Notes under the pieces: generated by a model
What the model was told of the DNA's origin: nothing
What the model saw: the letters and a program-made list of their open reading frames with translations, nothing else
Databases searched by the model: none
Assembly: GCF_965363235.1 (NCBI RefSeq)
Contig: NC_134850.1
Coordinates: 34,631,102 to 34,695,101 of the forward strand
Reading direction: 5' to 3'
DNA length: 64,000 bases
DNA from: Mytilus galloprovincialis
Lineage: Eukaryota; Mollusca; Bivalvia; Mytilida; Mytilidae
Translations under genes and position numbers: made by a program
Shown: in pieces, positions 13,601 to 28,600 of the stretch
Position numbering within the stretch: position 1 is the stretch's first letter
How the letters are laid out: each line of letters starts with the position of its first letter

Positions 13601-16576
13601 GTTTCATAATTGAATAGTTTCACATTTTTTATGTCGAGCCTTCTATACCCCAATTTACGATTTGTTTGTTTTAATTTTTGAAGGTTCAAACGGTTGCTTA
13701 TATTTGCTTTCATCTATTGCAGTTCAAGTTTGGCGGATAATCCTAACATTGTCAATCATACCACATCTCTTTATTTTCAAAAAGACACACACCCATGCCA
13801 CCTATTTCAAATTCGTCACAATTTTAAACAATATTTGAGTTTGACGTTTATTATAGATAACTGATACCATCAGATATATCGATGCAAACATTAATTTTCC
13901 ATGTAACACTAGAAAAGAACATTGGTGTTATTTTGAATATTCAGACTTTTAACGTTTTATCACATGACTTTTAAAATCATCTTGCATACCCCCGATTATT
14001 AAACAGCATATTATAGCATCGAAGTTATCCTTGAAGTCAGATGGACCCTCTGAGATGAATGCTATTTCGTCTGGATAATTCTCCTTATCATAGCGTCCTA
14101 TATCATAACACTTTGGTTTCGATTTCTGGACACTCCATGGATTCTTTACGTTTGTAACATGTTCTGTCATCTCAACTGAACTACCATAGTTAGTAAACTT
14201 CACGGGTGTCAAAACAGTCACATCAAATGAATGTTTCTAAAATGATATAAAATATTTTCAAATTCCCGTTGAGACTTCTTGATCTACATGATAACAGTTG
14301 TTATCCTTCAAAATAATAGACTTCTCGGTTGATTTAATGGCACAACAAATCTAGTAAAGTGCAACACATACACGCGTACGCATCATGTACATTTGTAATC
14401 GAATTATGACGTTGCTTATGGAAAACGTCAATTAGATATTACAGCAACGATCGAAAATTATTGGGTGGTGGGATTTTTTGCAAGTGGTTCTACGGTTTTC
14501 TATTACGTTGCGTTCGAAAAGGCAAAAATCAAGGCAACGATCAGAAATTTTTGGCGAGAGTGATTCTACGGTTTTCTATTTAGTGAGAAAAAAAGTATAA
14601 GAATGATAAACCTATGAAACACATGATATCATTTTTATAAAGTATAGAAATTAAACATTTACTCTACTAGTTTTAAGAGGACAAACAGCAAAACACATTT
14701 AATCATTAAATACGGCTGAATTTTTTTTACATCAGTATATGAACAGAAATATAAAGGCTTTTGAAAAAGAGGCTGATGATATGAAGGGGTCAATCAAATA
14801 GCATAAATCGAAGATAAATTGACAATGTCATTACAACATGAAAAAATCTAATCAGCAATATATATTCGTTACCTTAAATCGAATTATCGGTATATGAGAT
14901 TTTGCAGCACTGCTCATCACTGGTTTCCGAAATGCCCCTTTTCTTAGTGAAATGATGACTGGCAAAACTGTTTCTCCGTAAACATCTGTGTAATATTGAG
15001 AGTATTATATGTATGTGCATAAATCGAGTGACCAAAAAAATGAATTAAAAGCTTAAAAACACATAGAAGTGTAATTCATTTTCAAGGGTTTTCCATATTA
15101 AGCAAAGTTGAAACCCAACTTTACTATTTTGCTCTACACTCAACATAATGTGACCATTAAATGCATCTACTGTTTATCAATAAAGGCAACAGTAGTATAC
15201 TTATGTTCAAAAGTAATAAATTGATTCGGAAAATAAAATCTTGCTCACAAACCCGATAGCCAGTGACACACATCAATGACAACATGATATTAACGGAACA
15301 ACAAAAACACTGGACTGCAACAAAAACAAACGTCCACATACATAGAAACGGACAATATGATACCAACTGTCATATTCCGTATTTAATACAGGATATACAT
15401 CCAATGTGATGATATATGAAGTTGATATTTTCCTTCATTTATGAAAATACTAACATTCTGCCATTCGTTGAAAATATTGAATATCGTCCTCATCTTTTTC
15501 AACATCCCCCCGTTCAAACAGTTTGAATCCTTTTTTAACAAGTTCCTAAAAATGAAACAAATAGGAGCATTTAGTTAGAATATATAATAAGATTTCTTGT
15601 TGTTTTTTTTTAAAGGTACGTGATTAGTTTCTCTTGTTCTGTTCGATTCTAGTTTTATAAAAAAAAACAAAAAAAAAAACACCTTTAATAATTTCTTGCG
15701 TCCGAAGAGCTTTTCTGGATTTACCTTCATCAGGAACGCTCAAATCAAAGCCAAACATTTGAAATCTGAAGATGTATAAATACCGAAACCGTTGAAGAGC
15801 TATATGTTAAAAATATCTAAAATAAATCGCCAAATTCATCTAAAACCAACTTTGCCTGAGGGAGTTGAAACCTTAGTTTCTTAATAATTTCTAAATCTAT
15901 ATATGGACAATTTTATAAAGTGATGATGCGTTTTCAAACATTTTCTTAATTTATATTTTTAAAGATTTCGAAATCATATACCAAATGATTTGTCGACATG
16001 TTGAGAAATCAAAACGAAATTTCTGATATCAAACTGGCGAGATAAAACAATACAATCAGAACAAAATTATATTGACCTTATACGAAAAAGTGGAAGACAT
16101 GATAAGTTACACTACAAACCAGTAAAAGTTTGAAATGGCCTATATCTGTACTCGACCGTACTGATTTTTACCCGACCAGTCTAAATTGGTCTTAAATTTA
16201 CTTGATACTACTCGACTGTAGTCTGAACCATACTTAATAGTCTGAACTTGTACTTGACCTTTACTCCTCGACCAGTACTTAACCATTCAAAACGCGTCTG
16301 AACCATGCTCAACCTAGTCTGAACCATACTCGACCTAGTCTGCACCATACTCGACTTGGTCTGAACCATACTCGAGTAAGTCTTAATCAAACTAGACCTA
16401 TTTTTTTGTATCTATCTATTGTTTTTTATCAATCTAGGAATTGGTCCAATGACAGCTTACCCCCGTAAGTAAAAAATTGGACAAAAATTTGAAATTCAAA
16501 ATGTATTCAATATGGGATTTAAACCAAAGTTTCAGAATAAACATAATATTACTTGAACTCGGTATTCGCTAATACT

Positions 16577-16611
<35 letters not shown>

Positions 16612-19600
16612 AACGAGAAAATCTAACTCTAACACTGTTTGGTGTAATTTTCAGACATATATATACCTAACTTATCACCTTAAAAAAAAGAGAAAACATG
16701 CTGATCAAATTATATATCTTAAAAACTTAATTGTGCTAAATATTTTCAATGCAAATCTTTTTTTTTTTTTTTTTAATGTTTCAGATTTATTTTATGCTTA
16801 CTGGACAATTTTCATCATTTAAACTTAAGCCACGTATAGATTTATGGTGTCAGTTGAGTTAGGTCAATAATGCACTGAATATTTGTTTCGATAAAAATAT
16901 ACATAAATTGATACATAAAGCAACTTAATAATTTTGAAAAATAACACTTTTGTTTTGTAAAACCAAGAATTTAATATAATCAGGATCATAATAGAACTTT
17001 TCTTGAAAACCTTTTGAAAAAGGTAATGTGTTCCAAAGTTGCAGTAAAATATCTAATTCAATTCAATTTTAATAATGTTTGTTTAAATTCAAGACACGCC
17101 ATACAAGATGCACTTTGATCAGATTTAATAACCTCAGTACAAGTGTGTTTAACAGGTAAAAATAAAGCCCTATATTTCTTAAACTTGTGTATTAATTATC
17201 TGGTGAATTCAAAAGACCTTGCAATTTAAGTTTAACAGGATGTTGCAATTTTGGATGAATGTTATTTACAGTTCAATACTCTCTCATCAGGTGTTATTTG
17301 TTTAATAAACTTGCCTCAAGCAGGAGGTATTAATTTATACCTTTAATCAGTACAATTTTATTCATTTCTTAAATGTTTTTAAAAAAATTCTCAACTTGAT
17401 CTATATTATATATAATATATCTTAAATTATAATAACAAATATATTTCTTATATAAGGTTTAACTATTTATGTGATTTTGTTGAGTGTAGTTGTGATTTCT
17501 TGTAATAGTGTTTTTTACCAATCATTGTCAGTGGCTGTTGTCATGTCAGTTTAAAAGAAATTTATTTCAATAGTTAAAATTAAAAACGAGTAGAGGTTAT
17601 TTGGTTAAGTGTGATTCAGACTAGTCGAGTATTGTTCAGATTGGTTAAGACTGAAAAAATAGGCTGAGTACAGATCAAAATGGGTTAAGATTTTTTTAAA
17701 TTGATTCAGACTATTTTTTATTACAAAGACATGGGTAAAGTACAAATCAGTACAGTCGAGCATGGTAAAGACTTGTTCGAGTAATGTCAAATTTAATTCA
17801 GACTAATTTAGACTGGTCGAGTAAAAATTAGTACAGTCGAGTACAGATATAGGCCATTTCAGACTTTCAGATCCTTTGAAGGCCGTACGGTGACCGATAG
17901 GCGTTAATATCTGTGTCATTTTTGTCTCTTGTGGACAGTTGTCTCATTGGCAATCATACCACATCTTCTTTTTTATATTTTACTGGTTTGTAGTGTTAGC
18001 ACTGTATGCAACATAAGACGCTCAAATTACCTGAATAACATCCTTGTCTGTTTTGTAGTGAATAAAAACAGAGTTGGATGATCCACCGTAAAACATAACC
18101 TTTCTTCCTGCAACAAGGCATGGTAATCGTGTCTTTTCTAAAACATAAAAAGAAGTAAATGGTCCAAAGAAAAGGATAAGCATAGTTTAAACAAAGTCTA
18201 ACCTCACTTATAATGTCATATTATTGTAATATGTCGAAAGGCATTCACAGTAACAAAGAGTTAATATTACAATAGCAATAGATTAGTAGTTGATAATGAG
18301 TTAAGTAGTTACTCATTTTGTTAAAATAGTGTTTTAGTTGATTCTAAAAAATGTTACCTATATAAGCACAGTAAAAATGTAATATTGTGCGAAAACAAAC
18401 ATATTTGACCTTGCAATTTAAATTGTATAGTATATGGTCAAAAACAAACTAGCAAATTCCATGACTTCTTCAATCAGTTTTTCCATATTGGCTTCTTTTG
18501 TTCGGGTTCCATCTCCTTTTTCAAATTCAGGGTGATCAGCAAATACAATAAACAAGCTGGGTTTAAAAGTTCCTTTCTTTTCTTGTTGGATATTTCGCCA
18601 AATTGTTACTTTTATCTGAAAATATTCGACAATTCACTTATTAACAGAAGAATTGAAGAATGACTTGGCTTATATTTGAATACATTTTCTTTCTTTCATC
18701 TGAAAAAGTAACTGGTTGCTGACTGTAATACAAAATAATGCTGAAAATTGGGATTTAAATACAAATAATTAGTAAAACTTATTCCGATTTTGCGAATAAG
18801 ACTATTTATCATTTGAATCAATTTCTATTAATAAGTCACGATTTTCCTATGTTGTGGTTGTCGTTGCGTACTGTTCCCAAGTTTGCTTTCGTATTTTTTT
18901 ATTTTATTTTATTTTTTGTCTCTATTGATTATGATTAATCGGCAAGGCTTTTTATAGGCTGCACGATGACTTATGCTTGCTATCTTTTAGCTGGTTTTAC
19001 TTACGGGCAATTTTAATATATATTAAGCAAGCAATGACCAGATAATGCACATTTACCTTTTTCGTTGTTTTGCTGTTATCAAATACAAAGTCAACGTCAA
19101 AATATCCACGAAAATCTAAATAAAAAAGAACACATGACAAAAGCTGATCTAATAATGTGCAATAAATTTATATTTTCTGGTTTTTAATTGAATTTCTAGT
19201 ATTTGTTTTGGCTGCAAGACACAAGAAAACCAATATAAGTCTGAAACGCTAATGTTGATCTGTACAGTTTTTAAAAGACCGAACAATATAATAAAAAGTC
19301 ATTTTTCAGTCTTATCCTCTGCGGTTAGTTTTGCTCAGATACTTCGCGTGATGACAAAAAATACCTGTTCAGTCTATGGATACAATTTTTCAGCTGATGT
19401 TATATACATGTTTAGAACAACAGCATTCTTTTTTTTACTGAACAATAATGAATTTTCTTTGAAATTCTGTATTTTTAATTATTTAATTTTTGGTATTGGT
19501 ATTATGTGTGTTATGTATGAACCAACTTCTATGAAACTAATCTAGTATATGATAGAACTAACATAATGGATTACACAAATCACTGAATGATACAAATCGA

Positions 19601-22600
19601 CAGTAAATATCAATAAACTAGCTGAGGTATGTCTCCGGGTGCGGAATTTCATCGCTGTATGGAGAACCACTGGTTGCATTTGGCTGTTGTCTGCTCTTTG
19701 GTCGGGTTGTTGGCTCTTTGACACATTCCTCATGTCCATTCTCAATTTTAGTTCAGATTTATTTAAAAAAGTTACGCGTTTATGTTAGAAAGGATTGATT
19801 AGAAATACTGAAATATCCTAATTGGAATTCGAAAACATATCAACAAGAAAGCGAATGTATAATTTAAATATATGTCTCACCTTTTCCTAGGATTGGAAGA
19901 TGCTCATGGTAAACATAAATCCCAAACCCCCTTGTGGTTTGTAATTCCAGTATATCATGTGTGCTTGTAGTTTCATGCCGGTTAGCATTTCTCACTGACC
20001 ACTTTACTGCGACCTCGCTTCGTCCATTGTTCATTTTGCAATTACAAATTTCTGTTACTATTCCAGTTTCTTCATTTGGTTTTGATTCGTCTAATATAGT
20101 AAATAAGCAGGTTTATTTTTATTGATATTTGAATGAGTACTTTTATGGCCAAACAAGTGTTTGCAAGACTCCTTTCAGATATTTTATAAAAATAGGCCCT
20201 TGTGAAGGAAGATTAGCTTGAAAAAATTGCAATTGATCATTTGTATCACAGCATATTACTAGTGATTGCTTAAGAATATACATACAAATAAAAGGGATAA
20301 TCAAAGGGAAGGACTGAGAAATCGTTTCTCATGCAGAACAGTCATATTCTTTACTATCTTTTAAAATGAAACACATTGATTTAGTATTCTTTTTTTATAT
20401 CAAAGAGACAACAACGCCACTACAGAGCAGATATCAGCCAAAGGCACCAATGAGTATTAACCAAACGAGATAATCTCGCTTCCGGGTGTCAGCCTCATCT
20501 GGCCCCTAAAAAATGTGTAATAGTTCAGTGAAAATGGACATCATACTAAACTCCAAACATATAAATGAACTAAAATTTTAAAAACGTACAAGACAAAGAC
20601 CAGATGATCCTGACTTTGGACAGAGGCAAAAAGTCGGCGGGTTTAAACATGTTTTGTGATATCTTTACCATCTCATGAAACCTTAAACCATGAAAATTTA
20701 AAGACAGCAATATACAAGTTTAACATAACACAATAACACAGTATCGGGATATTTAAGTACAGAGTCACATCATATATATGTTCCGGACCATGAATATTTA
20801 GACCATACGCGTATAATCATATGGTGCTACCATACGCATATGGTCTGACTGTACGCGTATGGTCGAACCATATGAGTATATACTTGTTCGGTTATTAACG
20901 GGCCGGACCATATGAGTATTTGAACCATATAGGTATGTTTTCAAATATGCAATTTGAAACGTTCAATAATACAATAAATTTGATCTTAAAAACAAGAATG
21001 TTCTATGTTCAATGGACCGTGAAATTGATAACAAAAGTCTAATTTGGTTTCAAAAATAGAAAGATCATAACATATTGTGTACTAAGTTTCAAGTTGGTAG
21101 GACTTCGGCTTAATCAAAAACTACCTTGACCAAAAACTTTAACCTAAAGCGGGACAGACGCACGAACGGATGGACAGACTAACGGACGGGCGAACGAACG
21201 AACAGACGGACGCACAGACCAGAAAACATAATGGATCTCTACTATTGTAGGTGGAGCATAAAAACAATGATGATAGCATAGAAATGTATGAGTTTTTACA
21301 ATTGAAAGGCTACCTAAACATTAAATATAGATGCCACATTCAGTTGATTTTAGTTTTTATCGCTAAAATACGGTATATGAAGCTCTAAATCTCCGATATC
21401 GTAACATGACTGCAGTACATCATATTCACAGGACCACTAAAATAAACTGTGGTCCTTGTCGGTGATCTTATCTACTTTTAACAATAATCCTGGTAAGTCA
21501 CCAGACGCCCTGTCTACCACCGGTATACGTAAAGTAACAAATGTTACTTTCTTAGTGTATTTGATTTCATTGTACTTAAAATAGCGAGTACATTTACGAT
21601 GTGAAAAAAATAGTGACTTAGCCCAAACAAGACGGTTTCTGTATCAACTACCAATATACAAAGTATGTAAGAATACATTTTGTTTTGCGAGACGAGAAAT
21701 AAAAATAAAACTTCGTTTTGTAATTCATTAGGAGTGTGCAATGCATTTACCAGAATTCTGATCATCATATTCAACCACCTGTGCACCCTTGAAAATTCCA
21801 TACGATTGAACCCTCTTCGAATTTTCTCTGGTAAATTCTGAATTTTGTTCCCTGAAAAATATGAAAAAATAACAACATTCATTGCGTCAATCATACAGCT
21901 GTCACACATATTTCGTATATTTCAAGCTTCAAAATGAGTCTCAAAAGCCTAAGCTTGATCACTGAAACGCATACACATTTTTTAAGGGTAAAAAATGTTT
22001 CCAAAATCTGAAATAAAATGATTGGTCCAATGTTTTTGTGAATCTTGGAAATAAAACAAAACACTGATATTTCGACTTAGTTGCATGCTAAATATATTTT
22101 CATCTGATTTTCGAAAAATAGAACTGTTTACAGTTTTCTTTTACTTACGCCATTTATAAAATAGTCTTGGCAATGTGTCTGTATTTTGTTGGTTTTTTTT
22201 TACGTTGGAAAAGGGAGGGGGGAGTAATTTGATATTAGTTTGAAGACAATTCAACAGTCGATTAGTTTGTTGCAATGTAGCTATTTTCTGTGAATTTTGT
22301 CATTGGGGTTATATATTGTTACTTTTTGTACGTACTATATTTTAATCGTACTGTTTGTATTTTTGTCCATACATGATAAAGTTCGCGAAAAAAAATGAGA
22401 AGCTGGAAGCCAAATGTCGAAAGTCTACAGAAAATACTTATTATGGTACGCTCTTAGCGAAGTGTCGAGAAAACCAAACATTTATCAATGTTATGGCCTT
22501 ACTTAATGTAAGAGTTGAATCAACAATATATTAGTATTGTTTATCATCATGACTGATTTACTGTTTCAACTGTTTACTGTATATTGTATTTGTATTCTGT

Positions 22601-25600
22601 TAATGGTTTTAAGCATACATCAGGTAGTGTTGTCTTCTTCTTTTTTTTTTAGTGTCAATTATTTTACATTTAGTTATTTCTGGGTCTTTTATGTATAGAT
22701 TATAACATGCCCGTTTCCATATTGGCCCTGGTATCATCCCGAGACTCCCATATCGGCCTCGAGGCTTTAGACGAGGGCCGATATGGGTCGAGGGATGATA
22801 CCAGGGCCAATATGGAAAAGACATGTTATAATCTTTTTATCACATATTTAATTTCTGCAGAAAAGAGAAAAAAAGGTCAATTATAACAATTTAATGAAAG
22901 ATAAAAGGTTAAATCTTAAACATTTTATCACAAACGTGTCGTTAAGGACGCAGTGACGTCACGTCATATAGAATCAGGGCACAATATCAATATGCTCTTT
23001 TTTGCCCCGGGCAATTTTGAGGTTATTGCATATGCAAAACCAGACGTATTCGTAACAACTATGTGATAAAGTTAATTATACGTTATTGGTATATGCTCAT
23101 TGCTCATCACAGTGACCTACAGTACCATACATATCCGTCATCTGGCATCTTGTGGATAGTTGTCTAGTTAGCACATGTAGCAATTGTACCAAAGCTCCTT
23201 ACTTTTGGAAGATATTGATGTTTTACTGTGATAAATATATATGCAACGTAAATGAGGACTATCGTTTACCCTTTTATTCATAAATGTACTAATACAGTTT
23301 TTTTTTGTGATGTTGTATAAAGGAAAGCTATAAAAAAACAGTACTCATTCATAATAGTGTAGAGTTATATAGTAACAAAGTACCATTTGTTTGAAGCAAT
23401 AACTCTTCGAAATTTGTGCGTTGTGTCATGTTTATCTTCCATATAACACTTGTTGCATAAATCATAATCCTCACAATCTAAACATTGCCACCTGAAACCT
23501 TTAATGCATTCGTTGAATTCGCCTGGTTTATTACATATGTCACAACAATAGCTTTCATGTTCAACGCCTGTAAAAGAAGGATAATTGAAGCAGAAAATAA
23601 CTTCATGTAATAATGTTAATTGCATGTAACTGAAATTACTAATCATTCAACAACACGGAAATATCCCCAATTTTCTGATGGCGTCGCTTAATAGAACATT
23701 TATCAGCATATGAGTTTACACACAGAAGACACAAGCAGGAAAAAATTCAATTTTTACGAGGATAAATCATCCTTGGATATGAAAACTACTGAGCATACGT
23801 TTTTGGCAGAGTGTAGTTGTTTACCAATATTGCTGTCATTTGTATGATACAAATCTTTAAAGTAGAACATTTATAATTTCATGACAACGACATTAAACTG
23901 CAATGATGGAGTGTTAGATATAGTCCGTTTGTCTGATGCAAGTAGAGAGATTTATTCAATTAACCGTCCTGAGGAATGAAAAATGCTGTTTTAAAGTGAC
24001 ATCTGAGTGTCTAAATAGAGGCAACAGTTGTATACTGTTACACCAATAGTCATAAATGTATTGAGAAATCAAAATGTGTTCAAAGAACTATTATAGAAAA
24101 TGACTGTGGTGCATTTATGTAAACTATCGATATTTGGTGACGGCATAGTATTTTGAATAAACAGAGAAGATGTTGACATTCTAAATTCATCCGTCAAAAA
24201 ACATTTGAGTTACAAATTATGATAACGCTATTTACCGCTATATGATGTTTTGTTATAGTGTATTACTATGATCAGTTTTTGGTAGATTCGGTCAATAAAA
24301 AGTCGTATTATACGAACAGCTATGACATATCAAAACTATTGATGTTTAAAGACGTATAAGTATTTGGATTAAAGAGTGTAGATGTTCATGATGTTGGTAT
24401 TCTAAATGAATGCAGCATTTTTTAGTTATTGTGTACCGAATTTGTATTCATTTGTATTATACAATTTGTCCTGTGTCCACATATTTACTGATAATTGATT
24501 CTGCATTTTATTGTTTTGTAATACAAAGCAAATGTTATATGCTTTTGTTGAAGTGGTCAAACAATTTCCGTATACCAACCACTTTGAAACCGGCATTTAT
24601 CATTTATGATAAGGTGCAATTATGGACAATGATATTGCGCATACGTCATTGTGTATGTATAAATCAAGAAACAAATACATTTTAATTGTGTTTATCTATA
24701 GATGTAAAGTGGTCCTGGTTACAAGGTTCCTAAATGCCAAATAGACCTGTCAAACATATTTTGATTTTGATAACATTTGATGTTGTTGTTTCAACCCTAT
24801 GAAAATAATGGGTTATCATCCTTGAATATAACCAATAAACCTAATTAACCATTACCTAAAGGTCCATTGTCTAAAATTCGAAGCAATTCATTCATTACAT
24901 CATATTGAAATGTTTTTCCATTATCCCATTGAACATCTATGATCTGCGATTTTTTCTTCTGATCACTAGATGTTCCTTGATCTTGTATTGGTTTGTCATC
25001 CATTGTGGTATTTCTTGATGGTTTCTACAACAATGTAAACCATATAACTGATGATAACACGACGGGTGCCACATATAGCGCAGGATCTGCTTACCCTTCG
25101 AGAGCACCTGAGATCACCCCCAGTTTTTAGTGGGGTTCGTGTTGTTTAGTCTTTAATTTTCTATGTTTCGTCTCCTGTACTATCATTTGTCTGTTTGTCT
25201 TTGTATTTTAAGCCATGGCGTTGACAGTTTATTTTCAATCTACGAATTTTACTGTTCCTCTCGTATCTTTCATCCTACTCTTTGATGAAGATTATTCAAA
25301 TAAAAACATACATTTAAAACAATTTCAGATTATATGTTTGTTTGAAAAATGTTTCCCATATTCCGCCTGAGAATATTGTTTTCTCAGTCTTTAACTGAAT
25401 TTGCTACGTTTTATTTCCGTTTTTGTTTTTTTTATCGTTTTTGTTTTTTTGCAATGGTATTACTAATTTGTGTCTGACTTATGAGTAGGGACATCCATTT
25501 GGTGTTTTCTGCCTTTCCCTTGGAATCTCCAAACGCCATTACAAGCAAGGAACTTGTAATGGCGTCCGTAAAACATAGGATGGCTTATTTTCCCACTCAC

Positions 25601-28600
25601 GAACCCTTGGTTTAATTGATGTCCCTTGTAAGCAGTAACCTCCTATTAACACATGATCATGATAGGAACCTCATGTTCAAGAAAATTGTAGCAACTGAAA
25701 AATCATTTACTCCATATGAAATCATTGCAGCTTTTTAATGCTAGTCAACCTGTTTTACACTGTTAAAGTCATATGAAACCACAAATTAAAAAAAAAATTG
25801 CACATGTTTTTGTAACTAAATGTATAGTTTTCATCATAAACATGATAAAACTTATGTACATATACTTTTTTTTGAAGAAAATTCTCTAATTTTTCCACAA
25901 AAGAAGAAGTTCACTTTTTTAATTGCTTGCTTCCAGGAGGCAAATCGTCGAAATATTTTCCGTATGCAAGTGAACTTTGCGTGACCCTCTCGTAAAATCC
26001 GGTGATCGCAAGGATCTGTCATTGAAATGAAATACTATCGCATTGGACATTTTATACTCGTGCTCAACATTCATGCTTCTTTGTTGATAGTTTACTATTA
26101 GGAGACAATCGGTAAACTGTGGCTTCAAAACAAGGCAAGTAATTAGCTGCCATATTTTACACATCATAACAGAGACAAAAAATGATGCTTATACGATATG
26201 TTTGCGTAAGAAATGAAAAAATCGTACACAGAAGACTTAGTTTATGATATATACATGCATTGCTTAAATAATTGGATAAATATAATTTTTCGCCCGTCAC
26301 TCGTTTCATATGACTTTAACTTCAGCTAACATATTACCATACAATTGTTAATTTCGAGTGTAGTATTCTGCCAATGTGTATAACACATCTGTTATTATAT
26401 CCTGCATAAGCAACGCCTATGTGTTCAAGGCTAGTGATGAAGAAGTCAAATGTTCGATAATTAGATATATAAACATCAAAAAGCTGGGACGCATTTATTT
26501 TTTTATTTATTTTCAAATAAATTATTTCGTTTTTTTTTTCTTAAGCTTTTCATTTCCTTTATCTTTAAAATACAGGGTATCTTACAGATAAGACAGAAAA
26601 CATTGTCCGAACTATACAAGAACCATTTATATTAAATTTCTAAATTATATTGATCTATTCAAATACTTCAATATAGTTGTGAATCGTATGCATAAATTCA
26701 TTTCAAGTTATACTTTGATAGATGGATGTACAAAGACTTATCTTGATAATGAAATCATTGGTGTATTTGCCAATGTTAAATAGGCGTTTTAATCGGCGCA
26801 ATATATAAATAATAAAACAAAAAATCTGATTAAATTATAATTTGTTTTTGTTGGATTTCAGTGTTTCTGTTGTTCCGTTGTTTTCCTCTTATTGTTGATG
26901 CGTTTTCCTCGGCTATAGCTTGTAACCCGGATTTGTTATCACTTAATCGGTTTATGAATTTTCAACAGCGGTATACTACTGTTGTCTTTCTTTATTAAGA
27001 TACGAAAAATCCTCATTTATCAGTTGGAAATGGTGAATAAATAAATTATTAGTTTGCAGAAATAGAATAAAAATTATTCAAAATACTATACTGATATAAT
27101 GTACATGTATCACCGAATCGAAGCTGCAATATATAAGTTTTTTAAACTACATGTAAGACGTGAATGTCGATGTAGATTCAATACACAGCAAATACAGTGA
27201 AGGAATTCACATTGAATAAGCATGTTGATATCAAAAAGATTGACGTCATAATGACGATTAAAATGTACCGGAACGTACGGTTTAAAGAAACGAAATTATC
27301 AGCAGTAAAATTCCTTAACAGGACAATATCTGACGACGACCATATGTACATTTTATACCTTGTGAACCTTTACAATTGTTCCAACATATCCCAATCCTCC
27401 ATCGTCTTTGTCATTTTCCTTCCATGCTGGACCTCGTACAACTCGTAGTCCATTGAAAGCAGAGTCTGAATTATAGCCAAAACAAAATTATACTTACAAA
27501 AACAGGGTTTAGATAATCAATCTTCATAATTGTATAAATTTCAATAAACGATTTGAATGCCTTGCAAAAAGATAAATATATAGATATGGATATGTAAATA
27601 TGCAAATTTATATATCAGTGCAACACATTCCTTAAAAAATATTTATATATTTAAAGGATATCGTATTAAATAATGTGCTTTTTATATTAAGTTTGCTTTT
27701 AAACTTGATTGACAAAAAAGTGACGAGAAAACATACTAAACATAATGCTTTCATGTTTCATTCGTCTAAAGGTACCATTCTGTTTGTTTTCTTTTTTATC
27801 ATATTGATCAGTTTTATATTTTGTTTTTTTATTGGAGTCCTTTATTAATCGTTAGACAAATGCTGATATCATGCATTTCTAAAGGAAAATCATCAAAAAT
27901 ACAGAAAGAGCCTTAAGTCCTTGCATATGCAGGACATTTCATTATTTGCTCTACTTGTAGATATGAAATTAGAAACAAAATAGAAAGAATACCCAATGTA
28001 GTATTGAACTGATATATAATGGCGTTGATGACTAACCGAAAGTAGAGCGTCTTATAGCTTTTGTTATACGAATTCATTAAAATGTAACAAAAGGTGTAGA
28101 TTTGAACATTTCAACATATCAGCTCCATCTACGTTTGTTCAAGTAGCGATGTCTGTGCAAAACATGTTAGATCGTTTGATGTTACTTTTATTTAAAGTAC
28201 ATGGAACAAATGCATGCGCATATACGAAATTGTAATAGCTATATGTTTGTTAAATAAATTTGTATGAACAACGTATTACTATTTAGTAGTAGGTGACTAA
28301 CACTAAGGACGATAAAATCCTTCAAATGCGTCTTTTTTTAACATATGAATAAAGCAAACAGATTATAATATTAAATTATGTAACTTATTATATTTTCTTC
28401 TACAGGTGAAAAAGTTAGTAGTATTTCTCCCTTAATCATGTTAACTAAACCATGATATGTACTCTTACCACTTGAAACAACAGGCAGGTGATCCGCATAA
28501 TACAATGGACCTTTGCCTTCTTTCTTAAATTTTAAGTCACATTTTCCGTCCGTGCCTACAGCATATCGTCCTTCACTGTCGTTCCATTTCACTTTTGCAT

